DNA of 64,000 nucleotides from JAVVHH01 sp965199585 (GTDB lineage Bacteria; Pseudomonadota; Alphaproteobacteria; Acetobacterales; Acetobacteraceae). Position 1 is the stretch's first letter; every line of letters starts with the position of its first letter. The notes under the pieces are model-generated. The model was given only the letters and a program-made list of their open reading frames with translations. It was not told the DNA's origin and made no database searches. Below are positions 52,743 to 62,610 of this stretch, piece by piece. The stretch is from the NCBI GenBank assembly GCA_965199585.1, contig CBDASI010000002.1, positions 3,224,001 through 3,288,000 of the forward strand. Reading direction: 5' to 3'. Position numbers and translations under genes: made by a program.

Positions 52743-53824
52743 ACGTCGTCGATCGCCTACGCCTGATCCGCACCGAGGGCGTCGGCCCGATCACCTACCG
52801 CCGCCTGCTCGACCGCTATGTCGACCCGGCCGCCGCCCTCGATGCCCTGCCCGCCCTCGCCCACGCCGGCGGCCGCGCCTCCATCCGCATCCCGACCGTC
52901 GCCGAGGTCACCCGCGAGATCGACCGCATCGCTGCCGCCGGTGCCCGATTGCTGTTCATCGGCGACCCCGACTATCCCGACCTCCTCGCCAGCACCGACG
53001 GCGCGCCGCCAGCCATCACCGTTATGGGCGACGCGGCCGCGCTCAACCGCCGCGCCGTCGCCCTCGTCGGCGCCCGCAACGCGTCGACCAACGGCAAGCA
53101 CATGGCCGACCTCCTGGCCTACGACCTCGCCAGCTCCGGCTTGGTCGTCGTCTCCGGCATGGCCCGCGGGATCGACACCGCCGCCCATACCGGTGCGCTA
53201 CGGGCCGGCCTTACGGTCGCCGCCATCGCCGGCGGCATCGACGTTGCCTACCCGGCCGAGAACGCCGCCCTGCAGGAGCGCGTGGCCGAGATCGGCGCCG
53301 TGGTCGCCGAGGCGCCATTCGGCACCGCCCCCCAGGCCCGCCACTTCCCGCGTCGCAACCGCATCATCGCCGGGCTGTCGCTGGCGATCATCGTCGTCGA
53401 GGCCGCGCCCAAATCCGGCAGCCTGATCACCGCCCGCTTCGCCGCCGAGATGGGCCGCGACCTGTTTGCCGTCCCCGGCTCGCCGCTCGACGCCCGCTGC
53501 CGCGGCTCCAACGACCTCATCCGCACCGGGGCCCATCTGGTCGAAAGCGCCGCAGACGTGCTGGCCTTCCTGCCCACGATCCGCGCCGCCTCCGTCCCCC
53601 ACGGCGTGTCCGAGACGCCGACCCCCTACCAGCCGCAGCTCGCCGACGACGATCTGCGCCGTCTCGTTCTCGACAACCTCGGTCACGACCCGGCCGATAT
53701 CGACGATCTCATCCGTCACTGCGGCGTCCCCAGCGCCAGCGTCCACGCCGCGCTGCTCGAGCTGGAACTCGGCGGTCAGGTCAGCGTGCTGCCCAACAAT
53801 CGCGCCTGCCTCCTCGCGCTCTGA
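52739..53824 (+). CDS. dprA: DNA-processing protein DprA
   Basis: A 361-residue protein that loads RecA on incoming single-stranded DNA. A helical N terminus (LRLIRTEGVGPITYRRLL) is followed by the Rossmann fold: VALVGARNASTNGKHMA, LVVVSGMARGIDTAAH, IAGGIDVAYPAEN, FPRRNRIIAGLSLAIIVVEA and GSLITARFAAEMGRDLFAVPGSPLDARCRGSNDLIRTGA. A DML1-like winged helix ends it. The start is a TTG overlapping the plsY TGA. ComEC is encoded 4 kb away, so two DNA-uptake genes are close together. Confidence 0.95.
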   Translation: MNVVDRLRLIRTEGVGPITYRRLLDRYVDPAAALDALPALAHAGGRASIRIPTVAEVTREIDRIAAAGARLLFIGDPDYPDLLASTDGAPPAITVMGDAAALNRRAVALVGARNASTNGKHMADLLAYDLASSGLVVVSGMARGIDTAAHTGALRAGLTVAAIAGGIDVAYPAENAALQERVAEIGAVVAEAPFGTAPQARHFPRRNRIIAGLSLAIIVVEAAPKSGSLITARFAAEMGRDLFAVPGSPLDARCRGSNDLIRTGAHLVESAADVLAFLPTIRAASVPHGVSETPTPYQPQLADDDLRRLVLDNLGHDPADIDDLIRHCGVPSASVHAALLELELGGQVSVLPNNRACLLAL

Positions 53825-53932
53825 GCGCGGTTACCGATCATCCCTGGTTGACGTTGGCGGTCGCCGCTGCCAGTTGTCCGCTCGTCGAGGGCACCGGGAC
53901 AATCCTGGTGGGACCCCGCGTCAAAGGATGCC

Positions 53933-56575
53933 ATGACCGACGTCGTCATCGTCGAATCGCCTTCCAAGGCCAAGACAATCAACAAATATCTTGGCGACAA
54001 CTTCACCGTTCTCGCCAGCTTCGGCCACGTGCGCGACCTGCCGCCCAAGGATGGCAGCGTGCGGCCGGAGGAGAATTTTGCGATGGATTGGGCCGCCGAC
54101 GAGCGCGGCGCCAAGCAGATTGCCGCGATCGCCAAGGCCGTCAAAGGCGCCGGGACCCTTTACTTGGCGACCGACCCGGACCGCGAGGGCGAGGCGATCT
54201 CGTGGCACGTTCGCGCCATGCTCGAGGAAAAGCACGCGCTGAAGGGCGTCAACGTCAAGCGCATCACCTTCAACGAGATCACCAAATCGGCGATCGTCTA
54301 CGCCATCGATCACCCGCGCGAACTCGACCAGCCGTTGATCGAGGCCTATCTCGCCCGCCGGGCACTGGACTATCTGGTCGGCTTCACCCTGTCGCCCGTG
54401 CTCTGGCGCAAGCTGCCGGGCAGCCGCAGCGCCGGCCGTGTTCAATCGGTCGCGCTGCGCTTGGTCTGCGAGCGGGAAGCCGAGATCGAGATCTTCAAGC
54501 CGCGCGAATACTGGAGCGTCGAGGCGCATTTCCTGACGCCGGCCAATGCGCCGTTCACCGCCAAGCTGACGCATCTCGACGGCAAGAAGCTCGACCAGTT
54601 CGACCTGAACAACCGCGACAAGGCGGAGGCCGCTCGCGCCACCGTTCAGGCCGGGCGATTCTCGGTCGTCGCCGTCGAGCGCCGCCGGGTCAAGCGCAAC
54701 CCGCCCGCGCCGTTCACCACCTCGACTCTGCAGCAGGAGGCCAGCCGCAAGCTCGGCATGGGCGCGCAGGCCACCATGCGGTGTGCGCAGCAGCTTTACG
54801 AAGGCGTCGAGCTGCATGGCGAGACCACCGGCCTGATCACCTACATGCGGACCGACGGCGTGCAGATGGCAAGCGAAGCCATGATGTCGATTCGCGATCA
54901 CGTCAGCACATCGTATGGAGCCGACTACATCCCGGCCGCGCCGCGCGAATACACCAGCAAGGCCAAGAACGCGCAGGAGGCCCATGAGGCCGTTCGCCCC
55001 ACCGACGTCGGCCGCACGCCGGATCAGGTCTCGCGCTATCTCTCCGGCGAGCAGCTCCGCCTTTACGAACTGATCTGGAAGCGCGCCGTCGCCAGCCAGA
55101 TGCAGTCGGCCGAGCTCGACCAGGTCGCTGTCGATCTCGCTAGCGATGGCACCAAACTGCGCGCCACCGGCTCCATCATCGCCTTCGACGGCTTCCTCAA
55201 GCTCTACCGCGAGGATACGGACGACGGCGCCGACGGCGCCGCCGACGACAGCCGCATGCTGCCGCCCATGCACGAGCGCGACCCGGTCGATCAAGACCGT
55301 GTCACCGCCGACCAGCACTTCACCCAGCCACCGCCGCGCTACTCGGAAGCCAGCCTGGTCAAGAAGATGGAGGAGCTCGGCATCGGCCGGCCGAGCACCT
55401 ACGCCTCCATCCTGACCGTGCTGCGCGACCGCAACTACGTCCGCATGGACAACAAGCGCTTCATTCCCGAGGACCGTGGCCGCCTGGTCACCGCGTTCCT
55501 GACCAGCTTCTTCGAGCGCTACGTCGACACCGGCTTCACCGCCTCGCTCGAGGAGCAGCTCGACGACATCTCTGGCGGCCGCGCGGATTGGCGCCGGGTC
55601 ATGCACCTGTTCTGGGACCAGTTCTCCAAGGCGGTCGAGCAAACCCGCGACCTCAAGATCTCCGACGTCATTGACGCGCTCGACAAAGACCTCGGCTCGC
55701 ACTTCTTCCCGGTGCCTGCCGATGGCGGCGACCCGCGCGAGTGCCCGGCCTGCCACGCTGGCCGCCTCGGCCTCAAACTCGGGCGTCACGGCAGCTTCAT
55801 CGGCTGCTCGAACTACCCGAGCTGCGAGTACACCCGCCGCCTGGCCGTCGAGGGCGAGGAAGGCGGCGAGACGCTCAAGGAGGGCAAACGCGACCTCGGT
55901 GCGCATCCGGAGAACGGTGAGAACGTCACCATCCGCCGCGGTCCCTACGGGCTTTACGTGCAGCAGGGCGACGCCGACCCGGAGGATAAGAAGAAGAAGC
56001 CGCGCCGCACCGCCATCCCGCGCGGCATGGACGGCGAGCAGATGACGCTCGACCAGGCACTCGGCCTGCTGTCGCTGCCGCGCCTCGTCGGCCTACATCC
56101 CGAGCGCGGCGAGCCGATCGAGGCCGGCATCGGCCGTTTCGGGCCCTTCGTGAAGATGGGGGCCATTTTCGCCTCGCTCGACAAGGATGACGACGTGCTC
56201 CACGTCGGCCTGAACCGAGCCGTCGACGCGTTAGCCAAAAAGCTCGACAGTGTTCGAAGCCTCGGCGTGCACCCCGGCAACAAGGAGCCGGTGGTGGTCC
56301 GCAAGGGCCGGTTCGGTCCATACGTGCAGCATGGCAATACGGTCGCGACGTTGCCGAAGGATGTCGGCATGGACGAGATCGGGCTCGAAGACGCCGTCGC
56401 GCTGCTGAAGGAGCGGGGCAAGACGCTCAAGCCGCGGCCCGGCAGCAAGAAGCCCGCCGCCAAGGCCAAAGCCGCGTCGACCAAGGCGCCCGCCAAAGCC
56501 GCAGCCAAGCCGAAAGCCGCTACCAAGGCGAAGGCTGCCAGCAAGCCCAAGGCACGCGCCGCGAAAGCGAGCTGA
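53933..56575 (+). CDS. topA: DNA topoisomerase I
   Basis: An 880-residue type IA topoisomerase that relaxes negative supercoils. The TOPRIM domain opens with VVIVESPSKAKTINKYLG and has ATDPDREGEAISWH; the catalytic tyrosine is Y304 in LITYMRTDG. The C-terminal region has one four-cysteine zinc ribbon (C-x2-C ... C-x5-C around CPACHAGRLG and GCSNYPSCEYTR), then TopA repeat-like segments and a Lys/Ala-rich tail. AAGGA lies about five bases before the ATG. It heads topA-rnr-ctpA; the 108-bp gap after dprA should hold its promoter. Confidence 0.97.
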   Translation: MTDVVIVESPSKAKTINKYLGDNFTVLASFGHVRDLPPKDGSVRPEENFAMDWAADERGAKQIAAIAKAVKGAGTLYLATDPDREGEAISWHVRAMLEEKHALKGVNVKRITFNEITKSAIVYAIDHPRELDQPLIEAYLARRALDYLVGFTLSPVLWRKLPGSRSAGRVQSVALRLVCEREAEIEIFKPREYWSVEAHFLTPANAPFTAKLTHLDGKKLDQFDLNNRDKAEAARATVQAGRFSVVAVERRRVKRNPPAPFTTSTLQQEASRKLGMGAQATMRCAQQLYEGVELHGETTGLITYMRTDGVQMASEAMMSIRDHVSTSYGADYIPAAPREYTSKAKNAQEAHEAVRPTDVGRTPDQVSRYLSGEQLRLYELIWKRAVASQMQSAELDQVAVDLASDGTKLRATGSIIAFDGFLKLYREDTDDGADGAADDSRMLPPMHERDPVDQDRVTADQHFTQPPPRYSEASLVKKMEELGIGRPSTYASILTVLRDRNYVRMDNKRFIPEDRGRLVTAFLTSFFERYVDTGFTASLEEQLDDISGGRADWRRVMHLFWDQFSKAVEQTRDLKISDVIDALDKDLGSHFFPVPADGGDPRECPACHAGRLGLKLGRHGSFIGCSNYPSCEYTRRLAVEGEEGGETLKEGKRDLGAHPENGENVTIRRGPYGLYVQQGDADPEDKKKKPRRTAIPRGMDGEQMTLDQALGLLSLPRLVGLHPERGEPIEAGIGRFGPFVKMGAIFASLDKDDDVLHVGLNRAVDALAKKLDSVRSLGVHPGNKEPVVVRKGRFGPYVQHGNTVATLPKDVGMDEIGLEDAVALLKERGKTLKPRPGSKKPAAKAKAASTKAPAKAAAKPKAATKAKAASKPKARAAKAS

Positions 56576-58708
56576 GTGATCCGGCGGGAGCGAACGCCGG
56601 GCACGCTCCCCACGCCGGAGGAGGTTCGCAGGTTCGTCGCCGATGCGCCGGGCCGCGTCGGCAAACGCGAGATCGCCCGCGCCTTCGGCGTTGCGCCGGA
56701 CGATAAGCTCGCCCTGCGTGGCATCCTCGCCACACTCAAGACCGACGGCACCATCGCGCCCGCCGGGCACCGCCGCTTCACCGACCCGGCGCCCAGCTCG
56801 AGGACCGCTCCCGATACGGCGGTGGTTCGCATCACCGGCACCGACCCGGACGGCGAGGCGATCGCGCGGCCGGTTGCCTGGCCGTTCGACGGCGCGCCGC
56901 CGCTGGTGTTCATGCGCCCGGAGCGCCGCGACCAACCCTCGCTCGTGCCTGGCGAGCGCGTGCTCGCGCAGCTGAAGCCGATCGGCGGCGGCAAGTTCGA
57001 GGGCCGCACGTTGCGTCGCCTGACCGACCGGCCCGGCCGCCTGCTCGGCGTGTATCAGCCCCGCGTTGGCGGCACCGGGCGGATTGAGCCGACGGACCGC
57101 CGGGTCAAGGCCGAATGGCGCGTCCCGCTCGGCGAGGACGGCGGCGCCCAGGCCGGCGAGATCGTGGTCGCCACGCCGCTACCGCATGGCGGTGCCGGGC
57201 TCAAGCCAGTCCGCGTGATCGAGCGTCTCGGCCCGATGGGCGACGCGCGCTCGGTCAGCCTGATCTGCATTGTCGATCACGAGATCCCCGACGACTTCCC
57301 CGCCGACGCGCTCGCCGACGCCGCGGCGTGCGGCCCCGCGAGCCCCGCCGGCCGCGACGACCTACGCCACGTTCCGCTCGTCACCATCGACGGCGCCGAC
57401 GCCCGCGACTTCGACGACGCGGTCTGGGCCGAGCCGGACGGCGACGGCTTCCGCCTGCTCGTCGCCATCGCCGACGTCGCGCATTACGTTCGCCCCGGCG
57501 CTCCGCTCGACCGCGAGGCCCGGCACCGCGGCAACAGCGTGTATTTCCCCGACCGCGTGGTCCCGATGCTGCCGGAGGCGCTCTCGAACGGCTGGTCCAG
57601 CCTCCGACCCGGTGAGGACCGCGGCTGCCTCTACGCCGAGCTCCGCATCGATGCCGACGGCCGCAAGACCGGTCATCGCTTCGGCCGCGGCCTCATGCGC
57701 AGTGCCGCCCGGCTCACCTACGAGCAAGCTCAGGACCAGCGGGACTCCCCCGACCTCGCCTCGCTCTTCGCCGCCTACCGCATCCTGCTCGCCGCTCGCC
57801 AGGCGCGCGGCACGCTCAATCTTGACCTGCCGGAGCGCCAGGTGGTGTTGCGCGATGGCCGGGTCGAGTCGGTGCGGCCCCGTCAGCGTCTCGACAGCCA
57901 CCGGCTGATCGAGGAGTTCATGATCCTCGCAAACGTCGCCGCTGCCGAGGAGCTGGAGCGGGTGCAGCGGCCCTGCACCTACCGCGTCCACGCGCCGCCG
58001 GCCGACGACAGGCTTGAAGCATTGCGCACGCTCCTGCACGGCCTCGACCTGACCCTGCCTCCTGCCGACCAGCTGCACCCGCGCGACCTGGACCGGCTGC
58101 TCCGTCGCGTCGCCGGAACGCCGGAAGCGCCGATGGTCAACGAGATCATGTTGCGGAGCCAAAGCCAGGCCGAATACGCCGCCGACAACATCGGCCATTT
58201 CGGCCTCGCGCTGCCGCGCTACGCCCATTTCACTAGCCCGATCCGCCGCTACGCCGACTTGTTGGTGCATCGCGCGCTGATCGCCGGGCTCGGGCTTGGC
58301 GAGGGTGGCCTGGGCGCGGACGAAGGCGCCCGCCTGCCCGACACCGCCGCTCATATCAGCAGCACGGAACGCCGTGCCGCGCTGGCCGAACGCGACGCCG
58401 TCGACCGATATCTGGCGGCGTTCCTCGTCAGCCAGATCGGCGCCGTGTTTTCGGCCCGTGTCTCCGGCGTGCAACGCTTTGGTATATTTGTCACACTGAT
58501 AGAGAATGGCGCGAACGGACTGGTGCCGGCCAGCAGCCTGCCCGATGATTCATGGGATCATGACGCTGCTGCACACACTCTGTCGGGCCGCCGCACCCGC
58601 GTGGTTTTGCGCCTCGCTCAGATCGTCGACGTGCGCCTGCTCGAGGCCAATCCGTTGACCGGCGGCATCCTGTTCGCGCTAGTGGCGTCGGGCGACTCCG
58701 GGCGGTGA
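56576..58708 (+). CDS. rnr: Ribonuclease R
   Basis: A 710-residue processive 3'-5' exoribonuclease. It has an N-terminal helix-turn-helix/cold-shock region, the RNB domain with catalytic acidic cluster in DGADARDFDDAVWAE and the LANVAAAEELE and YAHFTSPIRRYADLLVHRAL motifs, and a C-terminal S1 domain (VFSARVSGVQRFGIFVTL). It starts with GTG directly after the topA stop (TGAGTG) and ends overlapping ctpA by four bases. The topA-rnr pairing is common in alphaproteobacteria. Confidence 0.95.
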   Translation: MIRRERTPGTLPTPEEVRRFVADAPGRVGKREIARAFGVAPDDKLALRGILATLKTDGTIAPAGHRRFTDPAPSSRTAPDTAVVRITGTDPDGEAIARPVAWPFDGAPPLVFMRPERRDQPSLVPGERVLAQLKPIGGGKFEGRTLRRLTDRPGRLLGVYQPRVGGTGRIEPTDRRVKAEWRVPLGEDGGAQAGEIVVATPLPHGGAGLKPVRVIERLGPMGDARSVSLICIVDHEIPDDFPADALADAAACGPASPAGRDDLRHVPLVTIDGADARDFDDAVWAEPDGDGFRLLVAIADVAHYVRPGAPLDREARHRGNSVYFPDRVVPMLPEALSNGWSSLRPGEDRGCLYAELRIDADGRKTGHRFGRGLMRSAARLTYEQAQDQRDSPDLASLFAAYRILLAARQARGTLNLDLPERQVVLRDGRVESVRPRQRLDSHRLIEEFMILANVAAAEELERVQRPCTYRVHAPPADDRLEALRTLLHGLDLTLPPADQLHPRDLDRLLRRVAGTPEAPMVNEIMLRSQSQAEYAADNIGHFGLALPRYAHFTSPIRRYADLLVHRALIAGLGLGEGGLGADEGARLPDTAAHISSTERRAALAERDAVDRYLAAFLVSQIGAVFSARVSGVQRFGIFVTLIENGANGLVPASSLPDDSWDHDAAAHTLSGRRTRVVLRLAQIVDVRLLEANPLTGGILFALVASGDSGR

Positions 58709-60225
58709 TGCGCTCGGCGCTCACCCTCCTGCTGATGCTGCTGGTCGGGCCGAGCTGGGCGCAGCCGCAACGGGACCAGTTCGCCAGCGAGATGGCGACC
58801 GCCGTGTTCACCTCGGCGCTCGACTTCATCGCGCCCCGCGCGCTCGAGGCGGTCAGCATCCAGCAACTCGCGATCTGGGGCCTGCGCGGCATCACGACGC
58901 TCGACCCCACGCTGTATCCGTCGCTGACCGACGGCGTCGTTACGTTGCGGCGGGGCAATACGACGCTATTCCAGCGTCCGGTCCCGCCTGCCAACAGTGC
59001 CGAGGGCTGGGGTAGCCTAATCGGCGACATCTCGGCCTCGGCTTGGTCCAACTCGCCCGCCATCCAGGGCAGCGGCAGCCAGTTGCTGATCACGACGTTC
59101 TTCGACGAGATGTTCAACCATCTCGACCCGTATTCCCGCTACGTCGCGCCCGAGGCCGCCGACGAGGACCGGGCGCGCCGCTCCGGCGAGGCGGGCGCCG
59201 GGCTGGTGATCGCGCAGGTGCGCACGGCGTTCGTCATCCAGAGCGTTAATGCCGACGGTCCCGCGGCGGAGGCCGGCATCGTGGCCGGCGATCAGATTAT
59301 CGCGGTCGATGAGCAGCCCACACGCGGCGAAGACCTCGATACCGTGCTGGGGTGGATCACCGGCGTCGAGGGCACGGACGTGACGCTGACCATCCGGGCG
59401 CGCAACGGCCGCGTCCGCCGGGTCGAGCTGGAGCGAGTCGTGCTGCCGCCGGAGACGGTGTTCGGCAGCCGCGTCGGTGACCTCGTCCTGCTGCGAGTCG
59501 CCGGGTTCAGCAGCGATACCGACCAGCGCTTCGGGCGCGAGTTGGAGCGGCAGCTCGGCCGTGCCGGCGGAGCGGGGGTCAAGGCGGTCATCATCGACCT
59601 GCGCGGCAACCGGGGCGGCCTGCTGCGCCAGGCGGTGGCCGCGACCGATCAACTGCTCGATCACGGCATCATCGCGACCACGTCCGGCCGCAATCCGCAG
59701 GCGGCGCACGAATGGCGGGCGGACCAGGCCGACATCTCCGGCGGCCGGCCGGTGATCGTGCTGGTCGACGGGCGGACGGCCAGCGCCGCCGAGATCATGG
59801 CAGGCGCCCTGGCCGGGCAGGGCCGCGCCGTCGTCGTCGGCAGCTCGACGCTGGGCAAGGGTCTGGTGCAGACCATCTCGCCATTGCCGGACGGGGGCGA
59901 GCTGTTCGTCTCGTGGAGCCGCGTCCTTGCGCCGGAAGGATGGCCGTATCAGGGCCTGGGCGTGCTGCCGCAGCTGTGCACCAGCCTCGGCAAGGACGCG
60001 ACGGCCGATCAGATCGCCAGCCTCGAAAAAGGCTCGTTGCAGCTGGCCCAGGCGCTCCAGCGGCACCGCTCCGCGCGCGCGCCGGTGCCGCCGGCCGAAA
60101 TCGTCGAACAACGGGCGGCCTGCCCGGCGGCGGAGGGCAAGGACCAGGACATGACGGTCGCCAAGTTCCTCGTCAGCCACCCGGCAGCCTATGCCGCGGC
60201 CCTGCTTCGCCCCCCACACGACTGA
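58705..60225 (+). CDS. ctpA: S41-family C-terminal processing peptidase
   Basis: A 506-residue periplasmic serine protease. A signal peptide (about residues 1-20, ending PSWAQ) precedes a lid region, a PDZ domain (about 160-250, with VQRTAFVIQSVNADGPAAEAGIVAGDQIIAV-like strands) and the S41 core with nucleophile S360 in DGRTASAAEI and base K385 in GSSTLGKGLVQT, 25 apart as in the family. The start is GTG 58705 or ATG 58708. The substrate is unknown. It is last of topA-rnr-ctpA and is usual near rpmG in this group. Confidence 0.9.
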   Translation: MMRSALTLLLMLLVGPSWAQPQRDQFASEMATAVFTSALDFIAPRALEAVSIQQLAIWGLRGITTLDPTLYPSLTDGVVTLRRGNTTLFQRPVPPANSAEGWGSLIGDISASAWSNSPAIQGSGSQLLITTFFDEMFNHLDPYSRYVAPEAADEDRARRSGEAGAGLVIAQVRTAFVIQSVNADGPAAEAGIVAGDQIIAVDEQPTRGEDLDTVLGWITGVEGTDVTLTIRARNGRVRRVELERVVLPPETVFGSRVGDLVLLRVAGFSSDTDQRFGRELERQLGRAGGAGVKAVIIDLRGNRGGLLRQAVAATDQLLDHGIIATTSGRNPQAAHEWRADQADISGGRPVIVLVDGRTASAAEIMAGALAGQGRAVVVGSSTLGKGLVQTISPLPDGGELFVSWSRVLAPEGWPYQGLGVLPQLCTSLGKDATADQIASLEKGSLQLAQALQRHRSARAPVPPAEIVEQRAACPAAEGKDQDMTVAKFLVSHPAAYAAALLRPPHD

Positions 60226-60319
60226 TCCCCCTTGACCCCGGCGGCGCGCATGCGCATTTTCCGCGGCTCGGCCCGGGCTACAGGTTTCGCTCGGGCAAGC
60301 GCGCTCGAGGAATGAGGCC

Positions 60320-60487
60320 ATGGCCAAGTCAAACACCGTTCAGATCCGCCTCGTGTCCACTGCGGACACCGGCTATTTCTATGTCACCAAGAAGAACGCC
60401 CGCTCAGCGACCGGCAAGCTCGAGCTCAAGAAGTATGACCCCGTCGCTCGCAAGCACGTCGCGTTCAAGGAAGCCAAGATCAAGTAG
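60320..60487 (+). CDS. rpmG: 50S ribosomal protein L33
   Basis: A 55-residue L33 starting MAKSNTVQIRLVSTADTGYFYVTKKN and ending KHVAFKEAKIK, the exact family length. It lacks the zinc cysteines of the C+ form (no cysteine at all), so it is the zinc-independent type. GAGG precedes the ATG. The 94 bp after ctpA contain no obvious gene. Confidence 0.97.
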   Translation: MAKSNTVQIRLVSTADTGYFYVTKKNARSATGKLELKKYDPVARKHVAFKEAKIK

Positions 60488-60492
60488 TCCTC

Positions 60493-60512
60493 GTCGCCCC
60501 TTCGTGGGCGGC
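60493..60512 (+). terminator. Weak hairpin after rpmG
   Basis: GTCGCCC and GGGCGGC pair over seven base pairs (one G-T) with a six-base CTTCGT loop, five bases after the rpmG stop. A T-rich stretch follows at some distance, so this is only a candidate terminator. Confidence 0.4.
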
Positions 60513-60565
60513 GCGTTACTTCGATTAAACTTGCCCTTCCCAGTGTGCTGGGTCACAGACGACGC

Positions 60566-60820
60566 ATGACCGATGCTCGTCAGATCCAAGCCGAAATCCT
60601 GGCGCAGACCGCCGCCCGCGGCCCGGATAAGTCGATCTGCCCCAGCGAGGTGGCCCGAAGTCTCGCTGAGGACTGGCGGCCGTTGATGCATTTGGTGCGG
60701 CAGGCTGCGGTCACTCTGGCGCATGACGGCCAGATTGACATCCTGCGCAAAGGCAAACCGATCGACCCGGCTGCCATCCACGGCGTCATCCGCCTTCGGA
60801 TCAAGGGCAGCTCGGTATGA
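60566..60820 (+). CDS. DUF3253 protein
   Basis: An 84-residue protein with the DUF3253 pattern: AEILAQTAARGPDKSICPSEVARSLAEDWRPLMHLVRQAAVTLAHDGQIDILRKGKPIDPAAIHGVIRLR. It looks like a small winged-helix domain, so nucleic-acid binding is possible but untested. The stop overlaps the start of the ABC transporter gene, so the two are likely coupled. Confidence 0.82.
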   Translation: MTDARQIQAEILAQTAARGPDKSICPSEVARSLAEDWRPLMHLVRQAAVTLAHDGQIDILRKGKPIDPAAIHGVIRLRIKGSSV

Positions 60821-62610
60821 TGCGGGTCGGCACGTTGCTGCGCCAAGCCTGGCGCCTCACCCTGCCCTACTTCATGCGATCGGAGCAGCGCTGGAGCGCA
60901 CGCGGCATGCTACTCGGCATCATCGTGTTGGCGCTGACCCAGGTGGGCGCCAGCACGCTCATCAACTTCTGGTACGGCCAGTTCTACGATGCGCTGCAGG
61001 CGAAGGACCTGGACTCCTTCATCCGCCTGCTGCTCTGGTACCGGTGGGACGACGCGCACGGCTTCATGCTCGGCTTCGTTCCGATCGTGACACCGCTGGT
61101 GCCGCTTGGCGGCTTGCAAACCTACGTCCAGCAATGGCTGCAAATCCGCTGGCGCAGCTGGATGACCGCCGACGTCCTCGACAAGTACATGGACGACCGC
61201 GCCTATTATACTATTGGCCTCACCCATGTCGCCGGCGACCCCGGGACCGACAACCCTGACCAGCGCATTTCCGAAGACATCCGCGACTTCACCTCGAACA
61301 CGCTTGATCTCGCCATCAGCTTCATCTCGCGTATCACCAACTTGTTTAGCTTCTCCGTCATCCTCTGGGGTCTTTCCGGCGCTACCCAAATCCTCGGCAT
61401 CACCATCCCCGGCTACATGTTCTGGGGCGCGCTGCTCTACGCCATTGCCGGCACGTTCCTGACCCATGTCGTCGGCCGCCAACTCGTGCCGCTGAACTTT
61501 ATGCGCCAGAAAGCCGAGGCCGATTTCCGCTACGCCCTGGTCCGCCTGCGGGAAAACGGCGAAGGTGTCGCATTGTCCGGCGGTGAGACGGAGGAGCACG
61601 TCGTCCTCGGCACCCGCTTCACCGAGGTGACCGCCAACTGGTTCCGCCTCATGACCCGGCGCTTCAAGCTCAGCCTGTTGACGGACACCTACGAGCAGGC
61701 CGCGGTGGTCTTCCCCTTCATCCTTGGCGCCCCACGCTATTTCGCCGGTGCCATCGAGCTCGGCGGGCTCATGCGCATCGTCAGCGCTTTCAGCCAGGTG
61801 CAGCGCTCGCTGTCCTGGTTCGTCAGCGTTTACGAGTCGCTCGCCGCCTGGAGCGCCACCGTCAGCCGCCTGACCACCTTCGAGTCCGCCATCGGCTCGG
61901 CCCAGAGCTTGGGTGCTGCCGGACCTAGCCTGGTCGTCAGCAAGGGCCCAGCCATCACGCTTGACCACGCCCGCGTCACGCTCCCGGACGGCCAACCCGT
62001 GCTGGACCGCGCCGATGTGCGGTTCACCCGCGGGCGGTCCGTCACCATCGCCGGCCGGTCGGGCAGCGGCAAGTCGACCCTGTTCCGCGCCATCGCCGGG
62101 ATTTGGCCGTTCGGCGACGGTGTCATCGAGCGTCCCAGCGGCAGCTATCTCTTCCTGCCGCAGCGCCCTTATCTCCCGCTCGGCACGCTGCGCCACGCCA
62201 TCACTTACCCGGGCGACGGCAAGACCCACGACCTGACCCAGGTGCGCACCGCATTGACTGCCGCCGGGCTGCCGAGCCTAGTCGGCCGTCTCGACGAGGA
62301 GCAGCCCTGGTCGCAGATCCTGTCCGGCGGCGAGCAACAACGCCTGGCCATCGCCCGCGCGCTCCTACTCCGTCCGGACTGGCTGTTCCTGGACGAGGCG
62401 ACCTCGAGCCTCGACCCCGCCGCAGAGACCGAGCTCTACACGGCGCTCCGCCGGCATCTGCACGACACGACGATCGTCTCGATCGCCCACCGACCCGACA
62501 TCGCCCGCTATCACGACGAGGCCCTCACGTTCCAGCGGCAGCCCGGTGACGGCGGCGTCCTGCTCGGCGGTCAGCCCGCCGCGACGATCGAGAGCACCGC
62601 CGCACCGTAG
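60817..62610 (+). CDS. ABC transporter, fused permease and ATPase (SbmA/BacA-YddA type)
   Basis: A 597-residue half-transporter. The N-terminal part (about 1-350) has some six membrane helices and the family segments LINFWYGQFYDALQ, QQWLQIRWRSWMT...YMDDRAYY and DNPDQRISEDI, as in SbmA/BacA and YddA. The ATPase has Walker A with K419 (GRSGSGKST), signature L502-S-G-G-E and Walker B with D526-E527. Relatives import peptides or cobalamin, or have unknown cargo. Two ATGs (60817, 60820) are possible. It overlaps the convergent recQ by 40 bp. Confidence 0.88.
   Translation: MMRVGTLLRQAWRLTLPYFMRSEQRWSARGMLLGIIVLALTQVGASTLINFWYGQFYDALQAKDLDSFIRLLLWYRWDDAHGFMLGFVPIVTPLVPLGGLQTYVQQWLQIRWRSWMTADVLDKYMDDRAYYTIGLTHVAGDPGTDNPDQRISEDIRDFTSNTLDLAISFISRITNLFSFSVILWGLSGATQILGITIPGYMFWGALLYAIAGTFLTHVVGRQLVPLNFMRQKAEADFRYALVRLRENGEGVALSGGETEEHVVLGTRFTEVTANWFRLMTRRFKLSLLTDTYEQAAVVFPFILGAPRYFAGAIELGGLMRIVSAFSQVQRSLSWFVSVYESLAAWSATVSRLTTFESAIGSAQSLGAAGPSLVVSKGPAITLDHARVTLPDGQPVLDRADVRFTRGRSVTIAGRSGSGKSTLFRAIAGIWPFGDGVIERPSGSYLFLPQRPYLPLGTLRHAITYPGDGKTHDLTQVRTALTAAGLPSLVGRLDEEQPWSQILSGGEQQRLAIARALLLRPDWLFLDEATSSLDPAAETELYTALRRHLHDTTIVSIAHRPDIARYHDEALTFQRQPGDGGVLLGGQPAATIESTAAP

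Noticed and set aside
53921..55906. Long open frames antisense to topA, and similar ones antisense to pnp (22892-24112) and to the flavoprotein gene (24449-25906)
   Set aside because: They lie fully opposite well-recognised genes and have the low-complexity Gly/Ala/Asp/Arg composition expected from GC-rich codon bias; none shows a domain.
60226..60319. Palindrome GCGCATGCGC and nearby GC-rich stretch between ctpA and rpmG as a regulatory site
   Set aside because: Short palindromes of this kind are expected by chance at this GC content and no known operator matches.
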